From: Onthomorpha sp937906975
GTDB lineage: Bacteria; Bacteroidota; Bacteroidia; Bacteroidales; P3
NCBI GenBank assembly: GCA_045614605.1
Contig: JAZLDH010000012.1
Span: forward strand, 62,001 to 126,000
Length of the DNA: 64,000 nucleotides
Direction of reading: 5' to 3'
A program made the position numbers and the translations under genes. Positions 43,409-52,594 of this stretch are shown piece by piece; position 1 is the first letter of the stretch; every line of letters starts with the position of its first letter. Under the pieces are notes generated by a model that ran no database searches, was not told the DNA's origin, and saw nothing but the letters and a program-made list of their open reading frames with translations.

Positions 43409-46400
43409 TTAATCAAAAGATACCTCTAAATTCAAACCTCTTAATTCATGTATTAAAACATTAAATGATTCAGGAATACCAGGTGTAGGCATATTATCTC
43501 CTTTCACTATAGCTTCATAAGCTTTCGCTCTTCCTACAACATCATCTGATTTTACTGTTAAAATTTCTTGTAAAACATGTGATGCACCAAAAGCTTCTAA
43601 TGCCCAAACTTCCATTTCCCCAAATCTTTGTCCTCCGAACTGAGCTTTACCTCCAAGAGGTTGTTGTGTAATTAATGAGTAAGGTCCAATACTTCTCGCG
43701 TGCATCTTATCATCAATCATATGGTGAAGTTTCAACATATAAACATATCCAACTGTTGCTGGTTGGTCAAACACTTCTCCAGTTTCTCCATCTCTTAAAT
43801 AGCATTTACCATTATGAGGGAGACCTGCTTTATCCATAAATTCATTTACTTCTTCCAATGTTGCACCATCAAAAATAGGTGTTTGGAATCTTAAATTCAA
43901 TTCATGTCCAGCCCAACCTAAAACGGTTTCAAATATCTGACCTAAGTTCATACGAGATGGCACCCCTAGCGGATTCAATACAATATCCACAGGTTTTCCA
44001 TTATCTAAGAATGGCATATCTTCTTCTCTTACAATCTTAGCTACAATACCCTTGTTACCGTGACGACCAGCCATCTTGTCTCCGACTTTCAATTTTCTCT
44101 TCTTAGCGATATAAATTTTAGCCATTTGAACAATTCCTGATGGTAAATCATCTCCAATTGTACAAGCATATATTTGACGAGCAAGTGTTCCTTGAATTTC
44201 TCTACATTTTATATTATAATTATTTAACATCTCCTTAACTAATTCATTAGTTTCAATATCAGTTGTCCAATCACTAGATGCTAAATTATTATAATCTATA
44301 GAAAGTAATAATTTTTGATTAAACTTAGTCTTCTTAGGTATATATTCTTCTCCGTATGTAGAATAAACACCTGCAGATATTTTACCTGTAAGTAATACGA
44401 ATAATTTATCTATAAACTTAGTTTTTAGTTCTTTTTCTTCTAATTCGTATTTTTCTTTTAGTTCGCGTACTATTTCATTATCTCTTTGACGAGATTTTTT
44501 ATCTTTTATAAAACGAGTAAATAACTTCTTATCAATTACAACTCCACTTATTGAAGGCGGAACTTTTAAAGAAGCATCTTTAACATCTCCTGCCTTATCT
44601 CCGAAAATAGCTCGAAGTAATTTTTCTTCAGGAGTTGGATCAGATTCTCCCTTAGGAGTAATTTTACCAACTAAAATATCCCCTTCTTTAACTTCAGCAC
44701 CAATTCTTATCATACCATTTTCATCAAGATCTTTGGTAGCCTCTGTACTAACATTTGGAATATCTCTAGTTAGTTCTTCCAATCCACGTTTTGTCTCTCT
44801 AACTTCTGTAATAAATTCTTCAACGTGAACAGAAGTAAATATATCCTCTTTTACAACTTTTTCAGATATAACAATAGCATCCTCGTAGTTATAACCTTTC
44901 CATGGCATGAAAGCAACTTGTAAATTTCTTCCAAGCGCCAAAACACCATCTTTTGTAGCATAACCTTCACAAAGCACTTGTCCTTTAACAACTTTATCGC
45001 CTTTATTTACAATAGGTCTTAAATTAATTGATGTACTTTGATTTGTACGTTGGAATTTAGTAAGTTTATATACTTTTGTATCATCATCAAAACTTACTAT
45101 TCTTTCATTTTCATCTCTATCGTAACGAATTACTATCTCTCTAGCATCAACAAATTCTACTATACCGTCTCCTTCTGCATGAAGCAACACCCTTGAATCA
45201 CAAGCAACAGAAGGCTCTATACCTGTTCCAACAATAGGTATTTCTGGATTTAACAATGGCACAGCTTGACGCATCATGTTTGAACCCATCAATGCTCTGT
45301 TCGCATCATTATGTTCTAAGAAAGGAATTAAAGATGCAGCTATTGAAGCAATTTGATTGGAAGCAACGTCCATCAAATCAACTTTTTCAGGAGAAACAAT
45401 AGGGAAATCCGCCATTTGACGAGTTTTAATCCTATCCCCTACAAAGCAATTCTTTTCATCAATATCTGTTGCTGCTTGCGCTACAATTTTATCTTCTTCT
45501 TCCTCTGCTGTTAAATAAACAGCTCCCTCTTCTATTAAAACTTTTCCGTCCTTTACCTTATAGTATGGCGTTTCAATAAATCCTAAATTATTTATTTTCG
45601 CAAATACACTCAAAGAAGAAATTAAACCAATATTAGGACCTTCTGGAGTTTCAATTGTACACAAACGTCCATAATGAGTATAGTGAACATCTCGAACCTC
45701 AAAACCTGCTCTTTCTCTTGACAATCCACCAGGACCTAATGCAGAAATTCTTCTTTTATGTGTTATCTCAGACAAAGGATTTGTCTGATCCATAAATTGA
45801 GACAATTGATTTGTTCCAAAGAAAGTATTTATAACAGAAGACAATGTTTTTGCATTAATCAAATCTGTTGGTGTAAACACTTCATTGTCTCTCACATTCA
45901 TACGCTCACGAATAGTACGAGACATTCTAGAAAGTCCTACTCCAAATTGAGCTGACAATTGTTCTCCAACAGTTCTTACTCTACGGTTGCTTAAGTGGTC
46001 AATATCATCAACCTCTGTCTTAGAATTTATAAGTTCTATTAAGTATTTTATTATAGAAATAATATCTTCTTTTGTTAGGACGCGAATATCATCACTAACA
46101 TTCAAATTGAGTTTAGTGTTAATTCTATAACGACCAACATCACCTAAATCATATCTCTTATCAGAGAAGAATAATTTTTCAATTATACCTCTTGCAGTTT
46201 CTTCATCAGGTGGTTCTGCACTTCTCAATTGCCTATATATATATTCAACAGCCTCCTTGGCATTATTGGCTGTATCTTTTTGTAACGTATTAAATATTAT
46301 TGAATAATCAGTAGAAGCCGTATCATCATTATGCAACAATATAGTCTTAACGCCTGAATCCAAAATAAGATCTATATGTTCTTGTTCAAGAACGACCTCT

Positions 46401-47212
46401 CTATCTATAATAGTCTCAGTTCTTTCAATAGAAATAACCGATCCAGTATCTTCATCAACAAAATCTTCAATCCAAGTTCTAACAATACGAGCAGCTAACC
46501 TTTTTCCAACAACCTTTTTTAAATTTGTTTTAGTTACCTTAATCTCTTGCGCTAGATTAAAGATTTCCAAAATATCTTTATCTGTTTCATAACCGACAGC
46601 TCTCAATAAAGTTGTTATAGGCAGTTTTTTCTTTCTGTCTATATAAGCATACATAACATTATTTATGTCGGTAGTAAACTCCATCCAAGATCCTTTGAAT
46701 GGAATAATTCTTGCAGAATACAACTGCATACCATTGGAATGTGTACTTGTTCCAAAAAACACTCCTGGAGAACGATGCAACTGAGAAACTACTACTCTCT
46801 CAGCACCATTAATTACGAAAGTTCCTTTAGGGGTCATGTAAGGAATCATTCCTAAATACACATCTTGTATAACTGTATCAAAATCCTCATGTTCAGGATC
46901 TGTACAGTATAATTTCAATTTTGCTTTTAACGGAACACTAAAAGTCAATCCTCTCTCTATACATTCTTCAATGGAATATCTAGGAGGATCTATAAAATAA
47001 TCAAGAAATTCTAAAACGAAATTATTTCTTGCGTCTGTTATAGGAAAATTTTCAGAAAAGACTTTATATAAACCTTCATTTACTCTATTTTCTGAATTTG
47101 TTTCCAATTGAAAGAAGTCCTTAAAAGACTTCAATTGAATATCCAAAAAATCAGGATAATCAAAATGTTTTACTGATGCAAAACTAACTAATTTTTGGGT
47201 TTTACGTGCCAA
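43409..47212 (-). CDS. rpoB: RNA polymerase beta subunit
   Basis: RNA polymerase beta subunit of 1267 aa. The rifampicin pocket region is intact around residues 465-520: FGTNQLSQFMDQTNPLSEITHKRRISALGPGG. GRHGNKGIVAKI near residue 1050 and the C-terminal FGGQRFGEMEVWALEAFGA are present. A hairpin lies between rplL and rpoB, a usual place for transcript balance between ribosomal proteins and polymerase. Confidence 0.99.
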   Translation of the reverse strand: MARKTQKLVSFASVKHFDYPDFLDIQLKSFKDFFQLETNSENRVNEGLYKVFSENFPITDARNNFVLEFLDYFIDPPRYSIEECIERGLTFSVPLKAKLKLYCTDPEHEDFDTVIQDVYLGMIPYMTPKGTFVINGAERVVVSQLHRSPGVFFGTSTHSNGMQLYSARIIPFKGSWMEFTTDINNVMYAYIDRKKKLPITTLLRAVGYETDKDILEIFNLAQEIKVTKTNLKKVVGKRLAARIVRTWIEDFVDEDTGSVISIERTETIIDREVVLEQEHIDLILDSGVKTILLHNDDTASTDYSIIFNTLQKDTANNAKEAVEYIYRQLRSAEPPDEETARGIIEKLFFSDKRYDLGDVGRYRINTKLNLNVSDDIRVLTKEDIISIIKYLIELINSKTEVDDIDHLSNRRVRTVGEQLSAQFGVGLSRMSRTIRERMNVRDNEVFTPTDLINAKTLSSVINTFFGTNQLSQFMDQTNPLSEITHKRRISALGPGGLSRERAGFEVRDVHYTHYGRLCTIETPEGPNIGLISSLSVFAKINNLGFIETPYYKVKDGKVLIEEGAVYLTAEEEEDKIVAQAATDIDEKNCFVGDRIKTRQMADFPIVSPEKVDLMDVASNQIASIAASLIPFLEHNDANRALMGSNMMRQAVPLLNPEIPIVGTGIEPSVACDSRVLLHAEGDGIVEFVDAREIVIRYDRDENERIVSFDDDTKVYKLTKFQRTNQSTSINLRPIVNKGDKVVKGQVLCEGYATKDGVLALGRNLQVAFMPWKGYNYEDAIVISEKVVKEDIFTSVHVEEFITEVRETKRGLEELTRDIPNVSTEATKDLDENGMIRIGAEVKEGDILVGKITPKGESDPTPEEKLLRAIFGDKAGDVKDASLKVPPSISGVVIDKKLFTRFIKDKKSRQRDNEIVRELKEKYELEEKELKTKFIDKLFVLLTGKISAGVYSTYGEEYIPKKTKFNQKLLLSIDYNNLASSDWTTDIETNELVKEMLNNYNIKCREIQGTLARQIYACTIGDDLPSGIVQMAKIYIAKKRKLKVGDKMAGRHGNKGIVAKIVREEDMPFLDNGKPVDIVLNPLGVPSRMNLGQIFETVLGWAGHELNLRFQTPIFDGATLEEVNEFMDKAGLPHNGKCYLRDGETGEVFDQPATVGYVYMLKLHHMIDDKMHARSIGPYSLITQQPLGGKAQFGGQRFGEMEVWALEAFGASHVLQEILTVKSDDVVGRAKAYEAIVKGDNMPTPGIPESFNVLIHELRGLNLEVSFD

Positions 47213-47261
47213 GGCTAAAAAAATTAAAGGTTAAAAAATAAGTTAGATAAAACACAATTAA

Positions 47262-47296
47262 GGAATAGGTATTCTCCATAAAGAATACCCTATTCC
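47262..47296 (-). terminator. Attenuator-like hairpin between rplL and rpoB
   Basis: Arms 47262-47275 and 47282-47296 pair over 14 bases with one bulge and a 6-base loop. There is no strong T run. It may attenuate transcription into rpoBC or be a processing site. Confidence 0.6.
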
Positions 47297-47322
47297 CTTA
47301 ATATCCATTGTGGTGAAATGTC

Positions 47323-47697
47323 TTACTTAATTTCAACCTTTGCACCAGCTTCTTCTAACGCTTTTTTCAAAGATTCTGCTTCATCTTTAGAAACTCCTTC
47401 TTTTAAAGTTTTTGGAGCAGCATCTACTAATTCTTTAGCTTCTTTCAATCCTAAAGAGCAAAGATCTTTAACTAATTTAACAACATTTAATTTAGAAGCA
47501 CCTGCTTCAGCTAAAACTACATCAAATGCAGTTTTTTCTTCTGCTACTGCTGCTGCTGCTGCTGGACCTGCTGCTACTGCTACTGCTGCTGCTGCTGGTT
47601 CAATACCATATTCTTCTTTTAATATATCAGCTAACTCTTTTACTTCTTTTACAGACAAATTAACTAATTGTTCTGCGAATGCTTTTAAATCTGCCAT
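47323..47697 (-). CDS. rplL: 50S ribosomal protein L7/L12
   Basis: Stalk protein of 124 aa that recruits translation factors. The N-terminal dimerisation domain (LVNLSVKEVKELADILKEEYGI), the Ala-rich flexible hinge (about residues 34-52) and the C-terminal factor-binding domain with GLKEAKELVDAAPKTLKEGVSK are all present. It is 50 bases after rplJ. Confidence 0.98.
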   Translation of the reverse strand: MADLKAFAEQLVNLSVKEVKELADILKEEYGIEPAAAAVAVAAGPAAAAAVAEEKTAFDVVLAEAGASKLNVVKLVKDLCSLGLKEAKELVDAAPKTLKEGVSKDEAESLKKALEEAGAKVEIK

Positions 47698-47747
47698 TTT
47701 ATTTCTTGATTTAATGTGTTTTACAATTCTTTTTTTCTTAAAATTTC

Positions 47748-48269
47748 TTATTCGGCTCTTTCCGATAATGTTTTTACTACACCTGATAACGTATTTGCAC
47801 CTGACTGCAACGCTCCAATAACATTCTTAGCTGGAGATTGAAGAGCTGCGACAATATCAGCAACAAGTTCATTTTTAGACTTGATTGCTATCAATTCTTC
47901 TAATGCAGCATCACCTACATAGAAACATTCTTCAACATAAGCTGATTTTAACGCTGGTTTTTCTCCATTTGCTCTGAATGTCTTTATAAGTTTTGCTGGT
48001 GCATTATTAACGTTAGAAAGCATAACAGAAGTAGAACCTTTGAAAGTTGGAAATAACTCTGAATAATCAATATCCATTTTTTCCAAAGCCTTGATCAACA
48101 AGGTATTCTTCACAACTAATAACTTAACATCATTACGGAAGCACATTCTTCTCAACTTTGCAGTTTCAACAGAATTTAATCCATCTATACTAACAAAATA
48201 AAGATAAGGATATTTAGAAATTTCCGCTCCGATGTTTTCTATCAGCTGACTTTTTTCTTCCTTTCTCAT
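47748..48269 (-). CDS. rplJ: 50S ribosomal protein L10
   Basis: Stalk base protein of 173 aa that binds L7/L12 dimers through its C-terminal helix. MRKEEKSQLIENIGAEIS, YLYFVSIDGLNSVETAKLRR and VKLLVVKNTLLIKALEK are typical of the N-terminal domain. It is probably co-transcribed with rplA (21-base gap) and autoregulated on its own mRNA, as in other bacteria. Confidence 0.97.
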   Translation of the reverse strand: MRKEEKSQLIENIGAEISKYPYLYFVSIDGLNSVETAKLRRMCFRNDVKLLVVKNTLLIKALEKMDIDYSELFPTFKGSTSVMLSNVNNAPAKLIKTFRANGEKPALKSAYVEECFYVGDAALEELIAIKSKNELVADIVAALQSPAKNVIGALQSGANTLSGVVKTLSERAE

Positions 48270-48290
48270 ATATTCAAACTTTTTCTGAGA

Positions 48291-48986
48291 TTATTTGTTT
48301 ATTGACTTTGGATCAACTTTTACACCTGGGCTCATAGTTGAAGAAACAGTTACGCTTTTTACGTATGTACCCTTTGCTGCCGCTGGTTTCAATTTTATGA
48401 TAGCTTGTAATACTTCCATTGCATTGTCATAAATCTTTTTAGAGTCAAAAGACATACGAGCAACACTTGCATGCACTATACCATACTTATCAACTTTGAA
48501 ATCAATTTTACCGGCCTTAACTTCTTGAACGGCTTTACCTATTTCCATTGTTACAGTACCTGTTTTAGGGTTTGGCATAAGACCTCTTGGTCCTAAGATT
48601 TTTCCCAAAGCACCTACCTTAGGCATAACACTTGGCATAGTGATAATAACATCGACATCCGTCCAACCGCCTTTGATCTTGGTGATGTAATCATCTAATC
48701 CAAAATAATCAGCTCCGGCAGCTTTAGCTTCTTCTTCCTTGTCAGGAGTACATAAAACAAGTACTCTTTTTGTTTTACCTGTTCCGTGAGGTAAAGTAAC
48801 AATACCCCTTACCATTTGATTTGCTTTACGAGGATCTACTCCTAAACGTACATCCAAATCAAAAGAAGCATCAAACTTAGTGTAAGTAATATTCTTTACC
48901 ACTTCAACAGCTTCTTCCAAAGAATACTCTTTTAGCGTATCAAATTTCGCTAAAGCCTCTCTTTGTTTTTTCGATTGTTTTGCCAT
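48291..48986 (-). CDS. rplA: 50S ribosomal protein L1
   Basis: L1 stalk protein of 231 aa that helps release the E-site tRNA. The signature KVGALGKILGPRGLMPNPKTGTV is near residues 122-144. FDASFDLDVRLGVDPRKANQMVRG and the C-terminal SSTMSPGVKVD are normal. It is also a likely translational repressor of the rplK-rplA unit by family knowledge. It is 40 bases after rplK. Confidence 0.98.
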   Translation of the reverse strand: MAKQSKKQREALAKFDTLKEYSLEEAVEVVKNITYTKFDASFDLDVRLGVDPRKANQMVRGIVTLPHGTGKTKRVLVLCTPDKEEEAKAAGADYFGLDDYITKIKGGWTDVDVIITMPSVMPKVGALGKILGPRGLMPNPKTGTVTMEIGKAVQEVKAGKIDFKVDKYGIVHASVARMSFDSKKIYDNAMEVLQAIIKLKPAAAKGTYVKSVTVSSTMSPGVKVDPKSINK

Positions 48987-49026
48987 TAATTTACGTTTTT
49001 ACTTTTCTAATACAATGTCAAAGAAT

Positions 49027-49452
49027 TTATTCTTCAACAACAATACCCATACTTCTTGCTGTTCCTTTAACAATACTAATTGCAGCGTCAATAGTAAAAC
49101 AATTTAAGTCTACCATTTTAGCTTCTGCAATAGCTTTGATTTGTTCCATTTTCAAAGTAGCTACTTTATTTCTATTTGGTTCACCAGAACCGCTTTTCAA
49201 GTTAGCAGCTTCTTTTAATTGAACAGCAACAGGTGGGGTTTTAATTACAAAATCAAAAGACTTATCAGCATAAACAGTGATAATAGCCGGAATCAACTTA
49301 CCTGCTTGGTCTTGTGTTCTAGCATTAAACTGTTTACAAAACTCCATGATATTAACACCCTTTGCCCCTAAAGCAGGTCCAACTGGTGGTGATGGATTAG
49401 CTTTTCCGCCTGGAATTTGTAATTTAATTAATCCTGCAACTTCTTTAGCCAT
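49027..49452 (-). CDS. rplK: 50S ribosomal protein L11
   Basis: Binds 23S rRNA at the GTPase-associated centre; 141 aa. LIKLQIPGGKANPSPPVGPALGAKGVNIMEFCKQFNART is the proline-rich thiostrepton-region signature. The C-terminal RNA-binding domain has GTARSMGIVV. It is 47 bases after nusG. Confidence 0.98.
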   Translation of the reverse strand: MAKEVAGLIKLQIPGGKANPSPPVGPALGAKGVNIMEFCKQFNARTQDQAGKLIPAIITVYADKSFDFVIKTPPVAVQLKEAANLKSGSGEPNRNKVATLKMEQIKAIAEAKMVDLNCFTIDAAISIVKGTARSMGIVVEE

Positions 49453-49499
49453 TTTACTAACGTGCGTTTTAACTTAAATAATTAAATACTTATTTGTAA

Positions 49500-50054
49500 T
49501 TACTTTATTACTTGAATAAATGATAACTCAACTGGAGTTCTTCTGCCAAATATCTTAACAATTACCATCAATTTCTTCTTTTCAAAGTTTATTTCATCAA
49601 TAACACCAGAAAAACTATTGAATGGACCATCTATAATCTTAACAGTTTCACCCAAAATAAAAGGTTCCATTAACTCCTCGTCATTGTCTATCATTTCATC
49701 GACTTGTCCCAAAATATGCTTCACCTCATCATCTTGCAATGGAACAGGTGTACCATCTTTTTGAGTCAAAAAGCCTATAACATTAGGAACATTTTTAATA
49801 GCGTGCATTACCTCGCCTTCTAAAAAAGCTTCCATGAAAACATAACCAGGGAAAAGAGTTCTATCCTTGCTTACTCGTTTACCATTACGTACAGAAAAAA
49901 CTTTTTCAGTAGGAATCAAAACTTGTGAAACATAATTTTCGAATCCGCTATGTGCGACTTCAGTTTCAATATATTCCTTAGCTTTTTTTTCCTTGCCAGC
50001 AATAGCTTTAACTACATACCATTTTTTTGGTTTTAGTTCCTCAGTCATAATCAA
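49500..50054 (-). CDS. nusG: Transcription termination/antitermination factor NusG
   Basis: Housekeeping NusG of 184 aa that couples RNA polymerase to Rho and the ribosome. KKWYVVKAIAGKEKKAKEYIE opens the NGN domain. FPGYVFMEAFL near residue 75 is typical, and the KOW motif is in FILGETVKIIDGPFNSFSGVIDEI near residues 130-155. The first Met (50054) and the third residue Met (50048) are both possible starts. It is not an UpxY-type capsule NusG paralogue; none is seen in the window. Confidence 0.97.
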   Translation of the reverse strand: MIMTEELKPKKWYVVKAIAGKEKKAKEYIETEVAHSGFENYVSQVLIPTEKVFSVRNGKRVSKDRTLFPGYVFMEAFLEGEVMHAIKNVPNVIGFLTQKDGTPVPLQDDEVKHILGQVDEMIDNDEELMEPFILGETVKIIDGPFNSFSGVIDEINFEKKKLMVIVKIFGRRTPVELSFIQVIK

Positions 50055-50147
50055 GAATTATTGTGTAATTATCAAATAACAAAATATAAATCTAAACACT
50101 ATACCTCACGGTAAAAACCTTTGGGAAGCTAGATATAGTATTCAAGA

Positions 50148-50366
50148 TTATCCTATAAGTTCATAAAGAAAACCTAATAAACCTTTCCACTCTAATGTAG
50201 GATGTGCACCCATTAGCATATCCATAACAAAAATAACAAGTGCAATTATTAACGAAGCTACAAAGACCACAACCGTACTATTTGTAAGTTCAGACATAGT
50301 AGGCCATGACACTTTGTGCATAAGTTCATCGTAACTATTCTTTATATAATTAACAATCTTAGACAT
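50148..50366 (-). CDS. secE: Preprotein translocase subunit SecE
   Basis: Short SecE of 72 aa with a single membrane segment (about residues 32-54). IVNYIKNSYDELMHKVSWPTMSEL is the conserved amphipathic helix and hinge with the W-P motif. It stabilises SecY in the inner membrane. It lies directly after tRNA-Trp and before nusG, the standard arrangement. Confidence 0.95.
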   Translation of the reverse strand: MSKIVNYIKNSYDELMHKVSWPTMSELTNSTVVVFVASLIIALVIFVMDMLMGAHPTLEWKGLLGFLYELIG

Positions 50367-50389
50367 CTATACTTTGTTTTTATTTTTAG

Positions 50390-50460
50390 CAGGGGCAGAG
50401 AGATTCGAACTCCCATCAATGGTTTTGGAGACCACTATTCTGCCCTTAAACTATGCCCCT
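50390..50460 (-). tRNA. trnW: tRNA-Trp (anticodon CCA)
   Basis: A cloverleaf is formed with acceptor arms AGGGGCA and TGCCCCT, anticodon loop TCTCCAAAA with CCA, and a TTCGAAT T-loop. The 3' CCA is not encoded. It lies between tuf and secE. Confidence 0.95.
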
Positions 50461-50464
50461 GTAT

Positions 50465-50495
50465 AAGAGAGGAAAGTTCAACACTCTCCTCTCTT
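50465..50495 (-). terminator. Hairpin between tuf and tRNA-Trp
   Basis: AAGAGAGGA (50465-50473) pairs with TCCTCTCTT (50487-50495). No T run follows on the minus strand before tRNA-Trp. It more likely marks a processing site or partial attenuator than a full terminator. Confidence 0.5.
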
Positions 50496-50502
50496 GTTTT
50501 TA

Positions 50503-51690
50503 TTAATCTAATAATTTTGTTACTTGACCAGCACCTACTGTTCTACCACCTTCACGGATAGCGAAACGTAAGTTTTCGTTCAATGCGATTTCAGAAATCA
50601 AATCAACAGTGATTGTTAAGTTGTCACCTGGCATAACCATATCACGACCTTCTGGTAATGAGATTTCTCCTGTTACGTCAGTTGTTCTGAAATAGAATTG
50701 AGGACGATATTTGTTGTGGAATGCTGTGTGACGTCCACCTTCTTCTTTCTTCAAGATATAAACCTCAGCTTGGAATTTCTTGTGTGGTTGAACTGAACCT
50801 GGTTTAGCGATAACCATACCACGACGGATTTCATTTTTATCAATACCACGAAGTAATAAACCTACGTTATCTCCAGCTTCACCTTCATCTAACAATTTAC
50901 GGAACATTTCAACTCCAGTAACTGTAGATTTCAATTTTTCAGCTCCCATACCTATGATATCAACTGCATCTCCAACGTGGATAATACCAGTTTCGATACG
51001 ACCTGTTGCAACAGTACCACGACCTGTGATTGAGAACACGTCTTCAATAGGCATTAAGAAATCTTTATCTTTATCTCTCATTGGAAGTGGAATCCATTCG
51101 TCTACTGCATTCATCAATTCCATGATTTTTTCAACCCAAGTTGGTTCGTTGTTCAATCCACCAAGAGCAGATCCTCTGATAACTGGAGTGTTATCTCCGT
51201 CAAATTCGTAGAATGATAATAAATCACGAATTTCCATTTCTACAAGATCCAACAATTCTGGGTCATCAACTAAGTCTACTTTGTTCATGAAAACAACCAA
51301 ACGAGGAACACCTACTTGACGAGCTAATAATATGTGTTCACGAGTTTGAGGCATAGGACCATCTGTAGCTGCAACAACGATGATTGCACCGTCCATTTGA
51401 GCAGCACCAGTAACCATGTTCTTTACATAGTCAGCGTGGCCAGGACAGTCAACGTGAGCATAGTGACGATTTTCTGTTTGATACTCTACGTGAGCTGTAT
51501 TAATAGTAATACCTCTTTCTTTTTCTTCAGGAGCAGAGTCGATAGTATCGAATGATTTTACTTCTGAAAGACCTTTTGTTGCTAAAACAGATGTAATAGC
51601 TGCTGTTAAAGTTGTTTTACCGTGGTCAACGTGACCAATTGTTCCAATGTTTACGTGCGGTTTTGAACGCTCAAATTTTTCTTTTGCCAT
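50503..51690 (-). CDS. tuf: Elongation factor Tu
   Basis: Translation GTPase of 395 aa that brings aminoacyl-tRNA to the ribosome. GTIGHVDHGKTTL (P-loop) is at residues 16-28, RGITINTAHVEY in the switch I region, DCPGHADYVKNM at residues 80-91 and NKVD at residues 135-138. The C-terminal RTVGAGQVTKLLD is normal. It lies between tRNA-Thr(GGT) and tRNA-Trp, typical of Bacteroidota. Confidence 0.99.
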   Translation of the reverse strand: MAKEKFERSKPHVNIGTIGHVDHGKTTLTAAITSVLATKGLSEVKSFDTIDSAPEEKERGITINTAHVEYQTENRHYAHVDCPGHADYVKNMVTGAAQMDGAIIVVAATDGPMPQTREHILLARQVGVPRLVVFMNKVDLVDDPELLDLVEMEIRDLLSFYEFDGDNTPVIRGSALGGLNNEPTWVEKIMELMNAVDEWIPLPMRDKDKDFLMPIEDVFSITGRGTVATGRIETGIIHVGDAVDIIGMGAEKLKSTVTGVEMFRKLLDEGEAGDNVGLLLRGIDKNEIRRGMVIAKPGSVQPHKKFQAEVYILKKEEGGRHTAFHNKYRPQFYFRTTDVTGEISLPEGRDMVMPGDNLTITVDLISEIALNENLRFAIREGGRTVGAGQVTKLLD

Positions 51691-51750
51691 AATATTGACT
51701 TATTAATCGTTAGAATTATCTATTTTATTAATTATTTTTATTTCAAAAAG

Positions 51751-51822
51751 AGCCATTGATGAGACTTGAACTCACGACCCCTTCCTTACCAAGGAAGTAC
51801 TCTACCACTGAGCTACAACGGC
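51751..51822 (-). tRNA. trnT: tRNA-Thr (anticodon GGT)
   Basis: Acceptor arms GCCGTTG and CAATGGC pair with one mismatch-tolerant G-T. Anticodon stem CTTCC/GGAAG encloses TTGGTAA, giving GGT. It is the last tRNA before tuf. Confidence 0.95.
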
Positions 51823-51891
51823 ACAAATTCTTCCCTACAACAATGAGAACGAATCAAAAAGCATGACTCGCTCTCATCTTGTTTTTACTTG

Positions 51892-51964
51892 AGCGGAAGA
51901 CGGGGCTCGAACCCGCCACCTATAGCTTGGAAGGCTATCGCTCTACCAAATGAGCTACTTCCGC
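51892..51964 (-). tRNA. trnG: tRNA-Gly (anticodon TCC)
   Basis: Acceptor arms GCGGAAG and CTTCCGC pair perfectly. Anticodon stem ATAGC/GCTAT encloses CTTCCAA, giving TCC. The T-loop is GGTTCGAGCC. Confidence 0.96.
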
Positions 51965-52003
51965 GTTTCATCAATAATAAGAACTATTCATCTCTTTATC
52001 TTG

Positions 52004-52085
52004 TGGGAGAGGGTGGACTCGAACCACCGAACTCCGAAGAGGACAGATTTACAGTCTGGTGCAATTGCCACTATGCGACTCTCCC
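52004..52085 (-). tRNA. trnY: tRNA-Tyr (anticodon GTA)
   Basis: Acceptor arms GGGAGAG and CTCTCCC pair perfectly. The anticodon loop CTGTAAA gives GTA, and the long variable arm (TCCTCTTCGGAG) is that expected for bacterial tRNA-Tyr. Confidence 0.95.
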
Positions 52086-52101
52086 CCACTTAAAAAAAGT
52101 G

Positions 52102-52175
52102 AGCCGATGGAGGGATTCGAACCCCCGACCAGCTGATTACAAATCAGCTGCTCTGGCCAGCTGAGCTACATCGGC
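52102..52175 (-). tRNA. trnT: tRNA-Thr (anticodon TGT)
   Basis: Acceptor arms GCCGATG and CATCGGC pair perfectly. Anticodon stem CTGAT/ATCAG encloses TTGTA(A), giving TGT. It is the first gene of the tRNA-tuf-rpo transcript. Confidence 0.95.
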
Positions 52176-52230
52176 ATACTTTATTCTGTTTTCAAATATC
52201 ACTTCGCTTAAAGGCAGTGAAACAACTTTG

Positions 52231-52261
52231 CAAAATTACAACTTTTTTTTATATCTGCAAA
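52231..52261 (-). promoter_or_regulatory. Promoter P2 of the tRNA-tuf-rpo operon
   Basis: On the minus strand TTTG (52258-52261) is followed after 19 bases by TAATTTTG (52231-52238). This is the full Bacteroidota sigma-ABfr consensus TTTG-N19-21-TAnnTTTG. Transcription would start about 50 bases before tRNA-Thr(TGT). Confidence 0.8.
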
Positions 52262-52313
52262 ATTTTTCGCATTTTTTCTTTTCAAGGAACGTTTCCGCCT
52301 TCATTTGCGTTTG

Positions 52314-52345
52314 CAAAGGTATAACAAATCTTCATTCGCACCAAA
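52314..52345 (-). promoter_or_regulatory. Promoter P1 of the tRNA-tuf-rpo operon
   Basis: On the minus strand TTTG (52342-52345) is followed after 20 bases by TACCTTTG (52314-52321), a second complete Bacteroidota promoter in tandem with P2. The rest of the 419-base gap (52176-52594) holds only AT-rich sequence and the hairpin at 52459-52500. Confidence 0.8.
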
Positions 52346-52458
52346 CTTTCTTGAACTTTTTTTACATAAAAAATTACAATTATCTCATTTACAAGTAGTA
52401 AAATTTTGATATTTTTTCGTTATTTTTTGATATAGAATACTAAAAAACGTGTTAATTC

Positions 52459-52500
52459 AAATAAGTCTAAGGAAAAAAGTAATTTTTCTAAGACTTATTT
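52459..52500 (-). terminator. CTAAG-type hairpin after birA
   Basis: AAATAAGTCT (52459-52468) pairs with AGACTTATTT (52491-52500). The inner A-rich and T-rich parts (GGAAAAA/TTTTTC) extend the stem past a small internal loop. It stands between the end of birA and the tRNA operon promoters. Confidence 0.65.
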
Positions 52501-52594
52501 TATTATTTCTAAGGATTATTTTGCTAAATCTTAGAGAAAAAATCAGTGTTCTTTTGAATATTTTCTGATTGTTATGGTACAAAAACCTCAATCT

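Noticed and set aside
47318..47821. + strand 167-aa Ala/Ser-rich frame
   Set aside because: It is the antisense of rplL and rplJ; its composition reflects the Ala-rich L7/L12 hinge.
49500..50054. NusG as a capsule-specific UpxY-type antiterminator
   Set aside because: Its position between secE and rplK and its normal length show that it is the housekeeping NusG.
50316..50561. + strand frame over tRNA-Trp and the tuf end
   Set aside because: It runs across a tRNA, a hairpin and the antisense of secE and tuf, so it is a shadow frame.
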